19,760 nucleotides of DNA from DASWHK01 sp036398215 (GCA_036398215.1 DASWHK010000229.1:1-19760); one strand, 5' to 3'; shown: positions 8,367-16,032, counted from the first letter of the stretch. The notes: generated by a model from the letters alone, not told the origin. Translations and numbers: made by a program.

Positions 8367-9016
8367 AAAGCGGTGCGCCCGGGGTCGAAGCAGGCGCGGC
8401 AACGGGCCTCGTAGACGTTCTCGGCGCCGACCACGACGCGCTCGTCGCTGGGGATCAGCCGCTGCGATCGGTTCGCCGGCGCTCCGCAAAGCACGCAGAT
8501 CGCCAGCGTCTTGGTGATGTACTCGGCGAGCGCGAGAAGCTGGGGGATGGGCTCGAACGGCCGGCCGAGGTAATCCTGATCGAGCCCGGCCACGATCACC
8601 CGCCTGCCCTCCGCCGCCAGCCGCTCGCAGACCTCGACCAGCCCGTCGTCGTAGAACTGCGCCTCGTCGACGCCGACCACCTGGGTGCCGGGCTCGACCG
8701 CGGCGTAGAGCTCGGCGGAGCTGGTCACCCTCTGGCTCGGCAGCCGCTGCTGATTGTGGGAGACGATGTGCTGCTCGTCGTAGCGATCGTCGAAGCCCGG
8801 GTTGAACACCTGGACCTTCTGGCGGCCGATCTCGGCGCGCCGCAACCTGCGGATGAGCTCCTCGCTCTTGCCCGAGAACATGCTGCCGCAGATCACCTCG
8901 ATCCAGCCCCGGCCGGTGATGGTCGCTCCCGGGGCGGCGCCGAGCGGCGTGTCGTTCGGCTTCTCGGCGGCCGCACCGGGCATCGTGGCGGCGTCTTCCC
9001 GAAGCGGATCGCTCAC
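8339..9016 (-). CDS. tdk: Thymidine kinase (TK1 type)
   Basis: Thymidine kinase phosphorylates thymidine to dTMP with ATP in the salvage pathway. The Walker A is GSMFSGKSEEL (44-54), the acidic catalytic segment is VDEAQFYDDG, and the substrate lasso contains TKTLAICVLCGAPA and, near the end, CRACFDPG, giving the two Cys pairs of the structural zinc site. This is the Bacillus-like cytosolic TK1 family. The protein has 225 residues, with about 30 extra N-terminal residues (Ala/Pro-rich) before the family motif GWIEVICGSMFSGK. The start is GTG at 9016: GGGAGGGG lies about 7-8 bases upstream (9030-9023). ATG at codon 12 is a weaker alternative. The gene converges on comEC with a 28-base 3' overlap. 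A perfect hairpin repeat lies just upstream of its Shine-Dalgarno. Confidence 0.93.
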   Translation of the reverse strand: MSDPLREDAATMPGAAAEKPNDTPLGAAPGATITGRGWIEVICGSMFSGKSEELIRRLRRAEIGRQKVQVFNPGFDDRYDEQHIVSHNQQRLPSQRVTSSAELYAAVEPGTQVVGVDEAQFYDDGLVEVCERLAAEGRRVIVAGLDQDYLGRPFEPIPQLLALAEYITKTLAICVLCGAPANRSQRLIPSDERVVVGAENVYEARCRACFDPGRTAFQGSQPPTE

Positions 9017-9030
9017 CTGCGGCCCCTCCC

Positions 9031-9059
9031 CTTCCCGCCGCCCGCGCGCCGGGCGGCCG
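9031..9059. repeat. 29-bp hairpin repeat, copy 1
   Basis: This copy is identical to the second at 9092-9120. Each holds an 8-bp perfect stem, GCCGCCCG and CGGGCGGC, around a CGCGC loop; here the arms are 9037-9044 and 9050-9057. It lies right next to the tdk Shine-Dalgarno and, in tdk mRNA, would fold immediately 5' of it. Confidence 0.8.
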
Positions 9060-9091
9060 TCTCGATTTCCTGAGCGGACAGGTCGGGCCGG

Positions 9092-9120
9092 CTTCCCGCC
9101 GCCCGCGCGCCGGGCGGCCG
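9092..9120. repeat. 29-bp hairpin repeat, copy 2
   Basis: This is an exact direct repeat of 9031-9059, offset by 61 bp. Stem arms are at 9098-9105 and 9111-9118. The 32-bp spacer between copies is not repeated. The arrangement resembles paired REP elements, which often sit outside genes. Confidence 0.8.
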
Positions 9121-9134
9121 CGGCAAGGCGCCGA

Positions 9135-9143
9135 TGCTATACT
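9135..9143 (+). promoter_or_regulatory. Extended -10 promoter for tatC
   Basis: TGCTATACT combines a TG-C extension with TATACT (five of six consensus bases). No -35 is visible at 9115-9120. Transcription would start near 9150, leaving a leader of about 35 bases that contains a run of seven T (9162-9168). Confidence 0.5.
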
Positions 9144-9184
9144 CGCCGCCCATCCCGCCCATTTTTTTACACTAGTCCGTCCTC

Positions 9185-9943
9185 TTGGACACCGCCACTT
9201 CTCCCGATCAACGGGACACCGCCATCCCCTGGCATCAGGTCATCGACCGCATCGACCGGGTGCGGCGCAGCCTGGTGTGGGTGGTCCTCGTTCTGCTCGG
9301 CGGCACCGCGCTGTCGTGGAATGTCGCCGACCGGGCCTTCGCGGTCCTCGCCAGGCCCCTGACCAGCGCTCTGCTCGCCGCCGAACGCGACCCACGGCTG
9401 ATCTTCACCAGCCTCACCGAGCCCTTCGTCATCTACTTCAGCATTTCCTTGCTCGGCGGCTTCACGCTCGCCCTGCCCCTGCTGATGGGACTGGTATGGC
9501 GCTTCATCACCCCGATCAGCGGCGGCGCGGGCCTGATCAAGGCCCTCGGCTTCGCGGGCGCCTCGACGATCCTGTTCCTGCTCGGCCTCGCCTTCGGCTA
9601 TCTGGTGCTGCTGCCGTTCGTCGTCAACTACCTGCTCGGCGTCGCGGTCCAGTTCGAGTACGCGCTGACGATCCGCGAGTACCTGAAGTTCACCCTCCGC
9701 TTGTTGCTGGCGATGGGGATCGCGGCGCAGCTGCCGTTGATCAGCTTCACGCTCGCCCGGCTCGGCCTGGTCACCGCCCACCAACTGTTGCGCTGGCTGC
9801 CCTACTCGGTGCTGGCGGCCTTCATCCTCGCCGCCCTCATCACGCCGCCGGACGGCGTCAGCCAGGTGCTGGTGGCCGTGCCGATGCTCATCCTCTACCT
9901 GATCGGCGTCGCGGTGGCGGCGCTCGCCGGGCGCCGCGGCTAG
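9185..9943 (+). CDS. tatC: TatC-like twin-arginine translocase subunit, divergent
   Basis: TatC is the membrane receptor for twin-arginine signal peptides. The 252-residue protein has six predicted membrane segments in the TatC arrangement. Recognisable motifs are TSLTEPFVIYF (75-85), LVWRFITP (103-110), a long hydrophobic hairpin FLLGLAFGYLVLLPF (131-145), LTIREYLKF (161-169) and ITPPDGVSQ (219-227) with PMLILYLIGV. The family is clear, but several signature acids are absent by eye: the N-terminal HLxELR reads HQVIDRIDRVRR, the Glu after TPxL is missing (ISGGAGLIK), FExP reads AQLP (Gln182) and LYE reads LYL. The start is TTG 9185: an in-frame TAG lies at 9173, there is no ATG, and the next GTG would remove the cytoplasmic N-terminus. 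No Shine-Dalgarno is seen. No tatA or tatB is in the window. Confidence 0.85.
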   Translation: MDTATSPDQRDTAIPWHQVIDRIDRVRRSLVWVVLVLLGGTALSWNVADRAFAVLARPLTSALLAAERDPRLIFTSLTEPFVIYFSISLLGGFTLALPLLMGLVWRFITPISGGAGLIKALGFAGASTILFLLGLAFGYLVLLPFVVNYLLGVAVQFEYALTIREYLKFTLRLLLAMGIAAQLPLISFTLARLGLVTAHQLLRWLPYSVLAAFILAALITPPDGVSQVLVAVPMLILYLIGVAVAALAGRRG

Positions 9944-10003
9944 CTCAACGGGTCGCGACGCGAGCGGGCGCAGCCAGACCCATCACACTTCCCCCACGGC
10001 CTG

Positions 10004-10798
10004 TTAGCGCGGCTCGTCGCGCTTGACCTCCTCCCAGAGCGCGTCCATCGCCTCGAGGTCGCCGGCCTCGCCCGCGGTGATCCGCGGTTCGATGGCGCGG
10101 AAACGGCGCTCGAACTTCTCGCTGGCGCGACGCAAGGCGACCTCGGGGGACAGCCCCAGGTGGCGGGCGAGGTTGGCGGTGGCGAACAGCAGGTCGCCGA
10201 TCTCCGCCTCGATCTCCGGCGAGCGGGCCGCCGCGCCGCCGCCGCCGGCCATCGCCGCTTCGACCTCGGCGAGCTCCTCGCGAACCTTCTCGATGACGGC
10301 CCCCGCGTCGGGCCAGTCGAAGCCGGTCTGGGCCGCCCGCCGGCCGAGCTTTTCGGCGCGCGCCAGGGCCGGGAAAACGGCCGGGACGTCGTCGAGGACC
10401 GAGCCCCCGCCGCGCTCCTCACGCTTGATGATCTCCCAGCGCTGCAACACCTCGGCGGCGCCGGCGACCTGCTGATCGCCGAAGACATGGGGGTGGCGGC
10501 GGACCAGCTTGTCGGCGATCGCCTCGATCACCGTGACGACGTCGAAGCGGCCCTCCTCGGCGGCCATCTGGGCCAGGAAGACGACCTGCAAGAGGAGGTC
10601 GCCGAGCTCCGCCGGCAGGCCCTCGAGGTCGTCGTCGTCGATCGCCTGCACGACCTCGTAGGCTTCCTCGAGCACGTAGCGGCGCAGCGAGCGGAGGTCC
10701 TGCTCGCGGTCCCAGGGGCATCCATCGGGGCCGCGCAAGCGGGCCATGATCGCGACCAGGCGGGCGAACGCGGCGCCGGCTTCGGGGTGCTCGGACAC
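10004..10798 (-). CDS. mazG: Nucleoside triphosphate pyrophosphohydrolase MazG
   Basis: MazG hydrolyses nucleoside triphosphates to monophosphates and pyrophosphate, cleaning the nucleotide pool and, in E. coli, lowering ppGpp. From the GTG at 10798 the protein has 264 residues, the normal length for the two-domain form. The first MazG domain carries GCPWDREQDL and VLEEAYEVVQAID, with metal-binding Glu44, Glu45, Glu48, Glu64 and Asp67, then DKLVRRHPHVFGD. The second domain contains EELAEVEAA and EIEAEIGDLLFA. GTG 10798 is preferred because AGGA lies four bases upstream and because the upstream ATG at 10858 falls inside the predicted -10. The extra 20 residues of that longer frame lack family similarity. 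The gene converges on tatC and diverges from the DUF1844 gene. Confidence 0.93.
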   Translation of the reverse strand: MSEHPEAGAAFARLVAIMARLRGPDGCPWDREQDLRSLRRYVLEEAYEVVQAIDDDDLEGLPAELGDLLLQVVFLAQMAAEEGRFDVVTVIEAIADKLVRRHPHVFGDQQVAGAAEVLQRWEIIKREERGGGSVLDDVPAVFPALARAEKLGRRAAQTGFDWPDAGAVIEKVREELAEVEAAMAGGGGAAARSPEIEAEIGDLLFATANLARHLGLSPEVALRRASEKFERRFRAIEPRITAGEAGDLEAMDALWEEVKRDEPR

Positions 10799-10811
10799 GG
10801 TTCCTCGGCGG

Positions 10812-10824
10812 TTGGAAGTTCCAA
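10812..10824. promoter_or_regulatory. Perfect 13-bp palindrome in the mazG leader
   Basis: TTGGAA-G-TTCCAA is a perfect inverted repeat around one central base. It lies 14-26 bases upstream of the mazG GTG and downstream of the predicted start of transcription, a typical place for a repressor operator. The binding protein is unknown. Confidence 0.4.
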
Positions 10825-10856
10825 TCGTAGAAGGCGGGAGGGGCATCGGGGCGAGC

Positions 10857-10865
10857 ATCTTAGCA
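10857..10865 (-). promoter_or_regulatory. Extended -10 promoter for mazG
   Basis: On the minus strand this reads TGCTAAGAT (extension TG-C, hexamer TAAGAT). The start of transcription would be near 10850, giving a leader of about 50 bases that contains the 13-bp palindrome. No -35 is seen. Confidence 0.4.
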
Positions 10866-10911
10866 GGCCAAGCCCGTGGTCACGGCGGCGGGCTGGCCGG
10901 CGAGCCGGCAT

Positions 10912-10941
10912 TTGCCAGCCGCGAAAGCCGATTGCTACACT
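10912..10941 (+). promoter_or_regulatory. Promoter of the DUF1844 gene, likely leaderless
   Basis: TTGCCA (10912-10917) and TACACT (10936-10941) are separated by 18 bp, and TG-C extends the -10. The -10 ends only 8 bases before the ATG at 10950, so transcription should begin at or within two bases of the start codon. No Shine-Dalgarno precedes the ATG, which fits a leaderless mRNA. Confidence 0.5.
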
Positions 10942-10949
10942 GCCCCGAC

Positions 10950-11543
10950 ATGGACGACGAACGCCTCTTCGATTCCGACTCCGAAGACGACGGTGAGCGA
11001 CCGCGTATCAAGGTCACCGACCGCCGCCAGTTCGATCGCGAGGGAAAGCCCAAGTCCGCGGCCCGGGAGGAGCCGACCGTGACGGCGGAGGCCGAGGTCG
11101 AAGGCCGCGGCGCGAAATCAGAAGAAACCGCCGGCCCGACCGTCTCCCCCGCGGCCGATGCCGAGGCGTCTGCTCCACCGGAGGGCGATGCCGGCGCCAC
11201 CCGCGACGCGGCGGGCGGAGAGCCCCCCGGCACGGCGGCCGATCAGGGCTCCCCCCGTATCTCCGCGCCGATACCCAGCCTCGCCGACCTGCCGCGGGAT
11301 TTCTCCGCCTTCGTCGAAGGGATGTACCTCGAGGCGATGCTCTACCTCGGGGCCATCGCCGACCCCCGCACCGGCGAGACGATCGACGACCCCGAGCTCG
11401 CCAAGTACAAGATCGACCTGCTGGGGATGCTGCAGGACAAGACGGAGGGCAACCTCGACGTCGAGGAGAAGCAGCAGCTCGAGGAGGCCCTCTATCAGCT
11501 GCGGATGATCTACCTGCAGAAGAGCCAGGCGATGCGGTTGTAG
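10950..11543 (+). CDS. DUF1844 domain protein
   Basis: The function of DUF1844 proteins is not established. The 197-residue product has an acidic, low-complexity N-terminal half (MDDERLFDSDSEDDGE, then Glu/Ala/Pro-rich sequence to about residue 100) that is probably disordered. A compact C-terminal domain (about 105-190) carries the family pattern: FSAFVEGMYLEAMLYLGAI, DDPELAKYKIDLLGMLQDK, TEGNLDVEEKQQLEEAL and QLRMIYLQ. There is no signal peptide. The ATG at 10950 is chosen because the promoter ends 8 bases before it; the longer frame back to 10746 would run antisense through mazG and its promoter. The stop codon directly abuts the -35 of dnaK. It may be transcribed alone or read into dnaK. 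Confidence 0.85.
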   Translation: MDDERLFDSDSEDDGERPRIKVTDRRQFDREGKPKSAAREEPTVTAEAEVEGRGAKSEETAGPTVSPAADAEASAPPEGDAGATRDAAGGEPPGTAADQGSPRISAPIPSLADLPRDFSAFVEGMYLEAMLYLGAIADPRTGETIDDPELAKYKIDLLGMLQDKTEGNLDVEEKQQLEEALYQLRMIYLQKSQAMRL

Positions 11544-11572
11544 TTGACATCAGGGCACTCATATTTTATCCT
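11544..11572 (+). promoter_or_regulatory. dnaK promoter
   Basis: TTGACA (11544-11549) and TATCCT (11567-11572) are separated by exactly 17 bp, the best classical -35/-10 pair in the window. The -35 begins directly after the DUF1844 stop codon. Predicted transcription from near 11579 gives a leader of about 158 bases before the dnaK ATG. Confidence 0.6.
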
Positions 11573-11580
11573 GATAGTCA
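11545..11580. promoter_or_regulatory. Inverted repeat over the dnaK promoter, candidate HspR operator
   Basis: TGACATCAGG (11545-11554) is mirrored by CCTGATAGTCA (11570-11580), identical except for one inserted A. The exact cores ATCAGG and CCTGAT lie 21 bp centre to centre, two helical turns. They cover the -35 and the -10. A degenerate HAIR-like element, GTTGACA-N7-ACTCATA (11543-11563), also overlaps the -35 and matches the known HspR consensus CTTGAGT-N7-ACTCAAG at 9 of 14 positions. Either could bind the HspR encoded downstream. Confidence 0.4.
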
Positions 11581-11605
11581 GCTAAATGCTGTCCGTGCAA
11601 CATCG

Positions 11606-11624
11606 CTGGCTCCGAGCGAGCCGG
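11606..11624 (+). other. Hairpin in the dnaK leader
   Basis: CTGGCTC (11606-11612) pairs with GAGCCGG (11618-11624), including one T-G pair, around a CGAGC loop. It is part of a long leader, which also has a GGCA/TGCC stem around 11671-11693. No pairing partner for the dnaK Shine-Dalgarno is obvious. Confidence 0.35.
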
Positions 11625-11736
11625 TCCCCCACGAACTGAGCGAAAGTACGGTCGAGAGCCTGTTTTTCAGGGCATTCCGGCCCTTCCGGTGCCCGCGCCA
11701 GGCACCGCGGCCGCCGACGACCCCGGAGGAACGCAG

Positions 11737-13644
<1,908 letters not shown>

Positions 13645-13653
13645 ACGATCAGA

Positions 13654-13692
13654 CGGCTGCCCGGGCGACGCTGCGATCCGCCCGGGCAGCCG
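13654..13692 (+). terminator. Strong hairpin between dnaK and dnaJ2
   Basis: A perfect 13-bp GC-rich stem is formed by 13654-13666 (core GGCTGCCCGGGC) and 13680-13692 (GCCCGGGCAGCC) around a 13-base loop. It starts nine bases after the dnaK stop. No T-run follows, so it is more likely an attenuator, RNA-processing or 3'-stabilising structure than a complete intrinsic terminator. Confidence 0.55.
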
Positions 13693-13709
13693 CACCCGGC
13701 AAGACGACC

Positions 13710-14798
13710 ATGTTGTCGAGAGACCACTACGCAATCCTGGGAGTGCCTCCGGACGCCGACGAGGCGGCGATCGAGGCCGCCTTCCGGCGGTTGAGCCGCC
13801 GCTACCATCCGGATCTGAACCCGGGCGACGCGCAAGCGCGGGAAGCTTTCGAGCGAATCCGCCTGGCGTACACCATCTTGAGCGACAGCGAGGAGCGCAC
13901 CCGCTACGATCGCGACGGCGCCCCCGCCGCGGACGCCCTGGAGCCGGCCTTCACCCGCATCCGACCCGACGGTGGCGGCGCCGACTCGTACCACGACCTG
14001 TTTCGCGCCCTCTGCGAGCACGCCAAGCGGGCTCGGCCGCGGCGCGGCGACGACATCCACGCGACCCTGACGATCCGCCTGGCCGACGCCGAGCGCGGCC
14101 GCCGGACGACCGCCGAGGTCCGCCGGCTCGTCCGCTGCTGGAACTGCAACGGCCGTGGTCGGATCGAGAGCGGTCGCGCCGAGCCCTGCAGCACCTGCCG
14201 GGGGTCCGGCAAGGAAACCTTCGGCCACGGAGCGCTCAGCGTTGCGGTTGCCTGCGCCGATTGCGGCGGCGAAGGGCTGCACGCCGGCGCCCGCTGCACG
14301 GCGTGCCACGGCTCCGGCCTCACCGGCATTCGCGAGACGATTGCCGTGCAGGTTCCGGCCGGCGTCACCGATGGCCAGCTGCTTCGGATACCCGGCGGCG
14401 GGCACCAGGGGGCGCGCGGCGGCCCTCCGGGCGACCTGCTGGTCACCTGCCGGGTTCAGGCCGATCCGCGCTTCGAGCGCCGCGGCCCCCATTTGCTGAC
14501 CGCGGTCCCCGTATCGGTCAGCGAGGCGCTCCTGGGAACCCGCGTCGAGATGCCGACGATCGACGGCGGGGTCGCCCTGCTGCGTGTCCCGCCCGGCTCC
14601 CGCAATGGCCAACAATTGCGACTGCGGGGACAGGGTCTGGCGATGACCGATGGCCGGCGCGGCGACCTGATCGCCGTCCTCGAGCTGTGGGTCCCCGATG
14701 CCCTCGACGAGGACGCCAAGGCGCTGATTCGCGAGTTCGGCGAGCGCACCGGCAAGCCCCACCGCTCGCCACCACGGCGTGCTACGGTCCGGCGATGA
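13710..14798 (+). CDS. DnaJ-family co-chaperone, paralogue without G/F linker
   Basis: The protein (362 residues) would stimulate DnaK ATPase through its J-domain and bind clients through its C-terminal domains. The J-domain is residues 4-70, with the catalytic HPD at 33-35 (RRYHPDLNPGD). The zinc region has all four CXXCXGXG repeats: CWNCNGRG (143), CSTCRGSG (160), CADCGGEG (182) and CTACHGSG (196). The two beta-sandwich client domains follow. Between the J-domain and the zinc region the usual Gly/Phe-rich linker is missing; the segment is APAADALEPAFTRIRPDGGG and a basic helix instead. The canonical dnaJ at 16888-18003 has that linker. The gene lies 65 bases after dnaK, behind the strong hairpin, and overlaps hspR by ATGA. 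It is probably a DnaK partner specialised for this locus, comparable in position to DnaJ in actinobacterial dnaK-hspR operons. Confidence 0.9.
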   Translation: MLSRDHYAILGVPPDADEAAIEAAFRRLSRRYHPDLNPGDAQAREAFERIRLAYTILSDSEERTRYDRDGAPAADALEPAFTRIRPDGGGADSYHDLFRALCEHAKRARPRRGDDIHATLTIRLADAERGRRTTAEVRRLVRCWNCNGRGRIESGRAEPCSTCRGSGKETFGHGALSVAVACADCGGEGLHAGARCTACHGSGLTGIRETIAVQVPAGVTDGQLLRIPGGGHQGARGGPPGDLLVTCRVQADPRFERRGPHLLTAVPVSVSEALLGTRVEMPTIDGGVALLRVPPGSRNGQQLRLRGQGLAMTDGRRGDLIAVLELWVPDALDEDAKALIREFGERTGKPHRSPPRRATVRR

Positions 14799-15262
14799 GC
14801 AACGGAAAGAAGGAGCGGCGTGGCACCTACATGATCAGCGCCGTGGCCGAGCTCTTCGACATCCACCCGCAGACCCTGCGCCTCTATGAGCGCGAGGGGC
14901 TTCTGCGCCCGGACCGTTCCGAGGGCAACACCAGGCTCTACACCTCCGAAGACCTCGAGCGCCTCGAGCTGATCCTGACGCTGACCCGCGAGCTCGGCGT
15001 CAATCTCGCCGGCGTCGAGGTCATCTTGAACATGCGGGAGAACATGGAGAAGCTCCAGCACGAGGTGACCTCGTTGATGTCCTACGTCCGCGACGAGCTG
15101 CTCAAGAACGAGGGCCACCTGCGGGGCCGTTTCGAGCAAGCCCTGGTGCGCGTCGAGCGCGGGGCGCTGGTGCTGCGCCGCCAGGGCAAGCCCGTCGCCA
15201 CAACCGCCGGCGAGGGCGGCGACGACGACGCGCCACGCCCCGGCCGCCGCGGCAAGGGCTGA
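14795..15262 (+). CDS. hspR: MerR-family heat-shock repressor HspR
   Basis: HspR represses dnaK operons in actinobacteria and other groups by binding HAIR-type inverted repeats, with DnaK acting as co-repressor. The 155-residue protein opens with a MerR-type winged helix-turn-helix (about 12-80): YMISAVAELFDIHPQTLRLYEREG, split around Gly35, then GNTRLYTSEDLERL and the HspR hallmark LGVNLAGVEVILNM. A coiled-coil helix follows (EKLQHEVTSLMSYVRDELL), then a basic disordered tail. ATG 14795 overlaps the stop of the upstream dnaJ paralogue as ATGA, which fixes the start and suggests coupled translation. Its place after dnaK and dnaJ matches the classical dnaK-dnaJ-hspR order and makes autoregulation through the dnaK promoter likely. 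The family is certain; the name HspR rests on the motif and the context. Confidence 0.88.
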   Translation: MSNGKKERRGTYMISAVAELFDIHPQTLRLYEREGLLRPDRSEGNTRLYTSEDLERLELILTLTRELGVNLAGVEVILNMRENMEKLQHEVTSLMSYVRDELLKNEGHLRGRFEQALVRVERGALVLRRQGKPVATTAGEGGDDDAPRPGRRGKG

Positions 15263-15264
15263 GC

Positions 15265-16032
15265 GTGCCGGTGACCCCCACGCCATCACCGTCGCCGTCC
15301 GAGCCCTGCGAGCACTGCGGCGGCACCGGCTGGGCCCGCGTCGACGACTCTCCGGAGGCCCCGGTGCGCCGCTGCGCGTGCTTTTTCGAGGCAGACGCCA
15401 AGCGTCGCCTCGACGCGGCGCGGATTCCTCCTCGCTACCGAGACAAGACGCTCGGCAACTTCGACATCCTGCCGAAGATGCACGATTCCATCGGCGCCGC
15501 TCAGCTGGTCGCCGAGAAGTTCGTCGCCGCTTTCCCGAGCGTCGGCGGCGGCCTCCTGTTCTGCGGCCCACCGGGGGTCGGCAAGACGCATCTCGCCGTC
15601 GCGATCTTGAGCGGGCTGATACGACGGGACCGTATCAACGGCCTCTTCGTCGACTACGGCGAGCTGCTCCGCTCGATCCAGGAGTCCTACAACCCGGTCT
15701 CGGAGACCTCGGAGATGCAGATCCTCCGGCCGGTCCTGGGCGCCGACCTGCTGGTGCTCGACGAGCTGGGAAAGCGCCGGCCGACCGATTGGGTGCAGGA
15801 GACGGTCACGCAGCTGCTCAACCATCGATACCAGCAGCGGCGGATCACCGTGATCACCACGAACTTCCCCGACGACAAGAGCAAGCCCGAGGACTTGACC
15901 CTCGCCGATCGGATCGGCCCATACGCCCGCAGTCGTTTGTACGAGATGTGCCGGAGCGTCCCGATGCACGGCGACGACTTTCGCATCCACCTCAGCGAAT
16001 CGACGCGCCCCATCTCGTCTCGCGCCCGCTAA
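15265..16032 (+). CDS. DnaC/DnaI-like AAA+ ATPase
   Basis: The 255-residue protein resembles replicative helicase loaders and the related IstB-type ATPases. Residues 15-40 form a Cys-rich head, CEHCGGTG then RRCACF, a probable zinc site. The AAA+ core has Walker A GPPGVGKTHL (101-110), Walker B DLLVLDELG (161-169), the sensor 1 strand ITVITTNF (194-201) and a candidate arginine finger in YARSRLYEM (220-228). The start is GTG 15265, two bases after the hspR stop, with AAGGG about eight bases upstream; GTG 15271 is an alternative. It is probably cotranscribed with dnaK, dnaJ2 and hspR. No transposase is adjacent, so an IstB role is unlikely. A helicase-loader role is inferred from the fold, and DnaK/DnaJ involvement in helicase loading (as known for phage lambda) would fit the context. 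Confidence 0.8.
   Translation: MPVTPTPSPSPSEPCEHCGGTGWARVDDSPEAPVRRCACFFEADAKRRLDAARIPPRYRDKTLGNFDILPKMHDSIGAAQLVAEKFVAAFPSVGGGLLFCGPPGVGKTHLAVAILSGLIRRDRINGLFVDYGELLRSIQESYNPVSETSEMQILRPVLGADLLVLDELGKRRPTDWVQETVTQLLNHRYQQRRITVITTNFPDDKSKPEDLTLADRIGPYARSRLYEMCRSVPMHGDDFRIHLSESTRPISSRAR

Larger units (their letters stand above)
11544..11736 (+). other. dnaK promoter and 5' leader region
   Basis: The 193 bases between the DUF1844 and dnaK genes contain the promoter, an inverted repeat over it, two hairpins and the Shine-Dalgarno GGAGGA. The base composition up to 11600 is markedly A/T-richer than anything else nearby. I see no open frame with gene character. Confidence 0.5.

Noticed and set aside
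9031..9120. CRISPR array
   Set aside because: There are only two repeats, they are strongly palindromic and GC-rich, and there is one 32-bp spacer and no cas gene. A REP-like pair fits better.
9162..9168. T-run as part of an intrinsic terminator
   Set aside because: The nearest hairpin (9098-9118) ends 43 bases earlier and no plus-strand gene lies upstream, so it is simply part of the tatC leader.
10799..10858. mazG start at ATG 10858
   Set aside because: This ATG lies within the predicted -10 of the gene. GTG 10798 has a Shine-Dalgarno and gives the usual family length.
10746..10949. Extended N-terminus of the DUF1844 protein from ATG 10746
   Set aside because: It would run antisense through the start of mazG and through both divergent promoters. 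The promoter at 10912-10941 supports ATG 10950.
11544..11736. CIRCE element before dnaK
   Set aside because: I looked for TTAGCACTC-N9-GAGTGCTAA on both strands and found no recognisable arm here; the only CIRCE is at 19720-19746.
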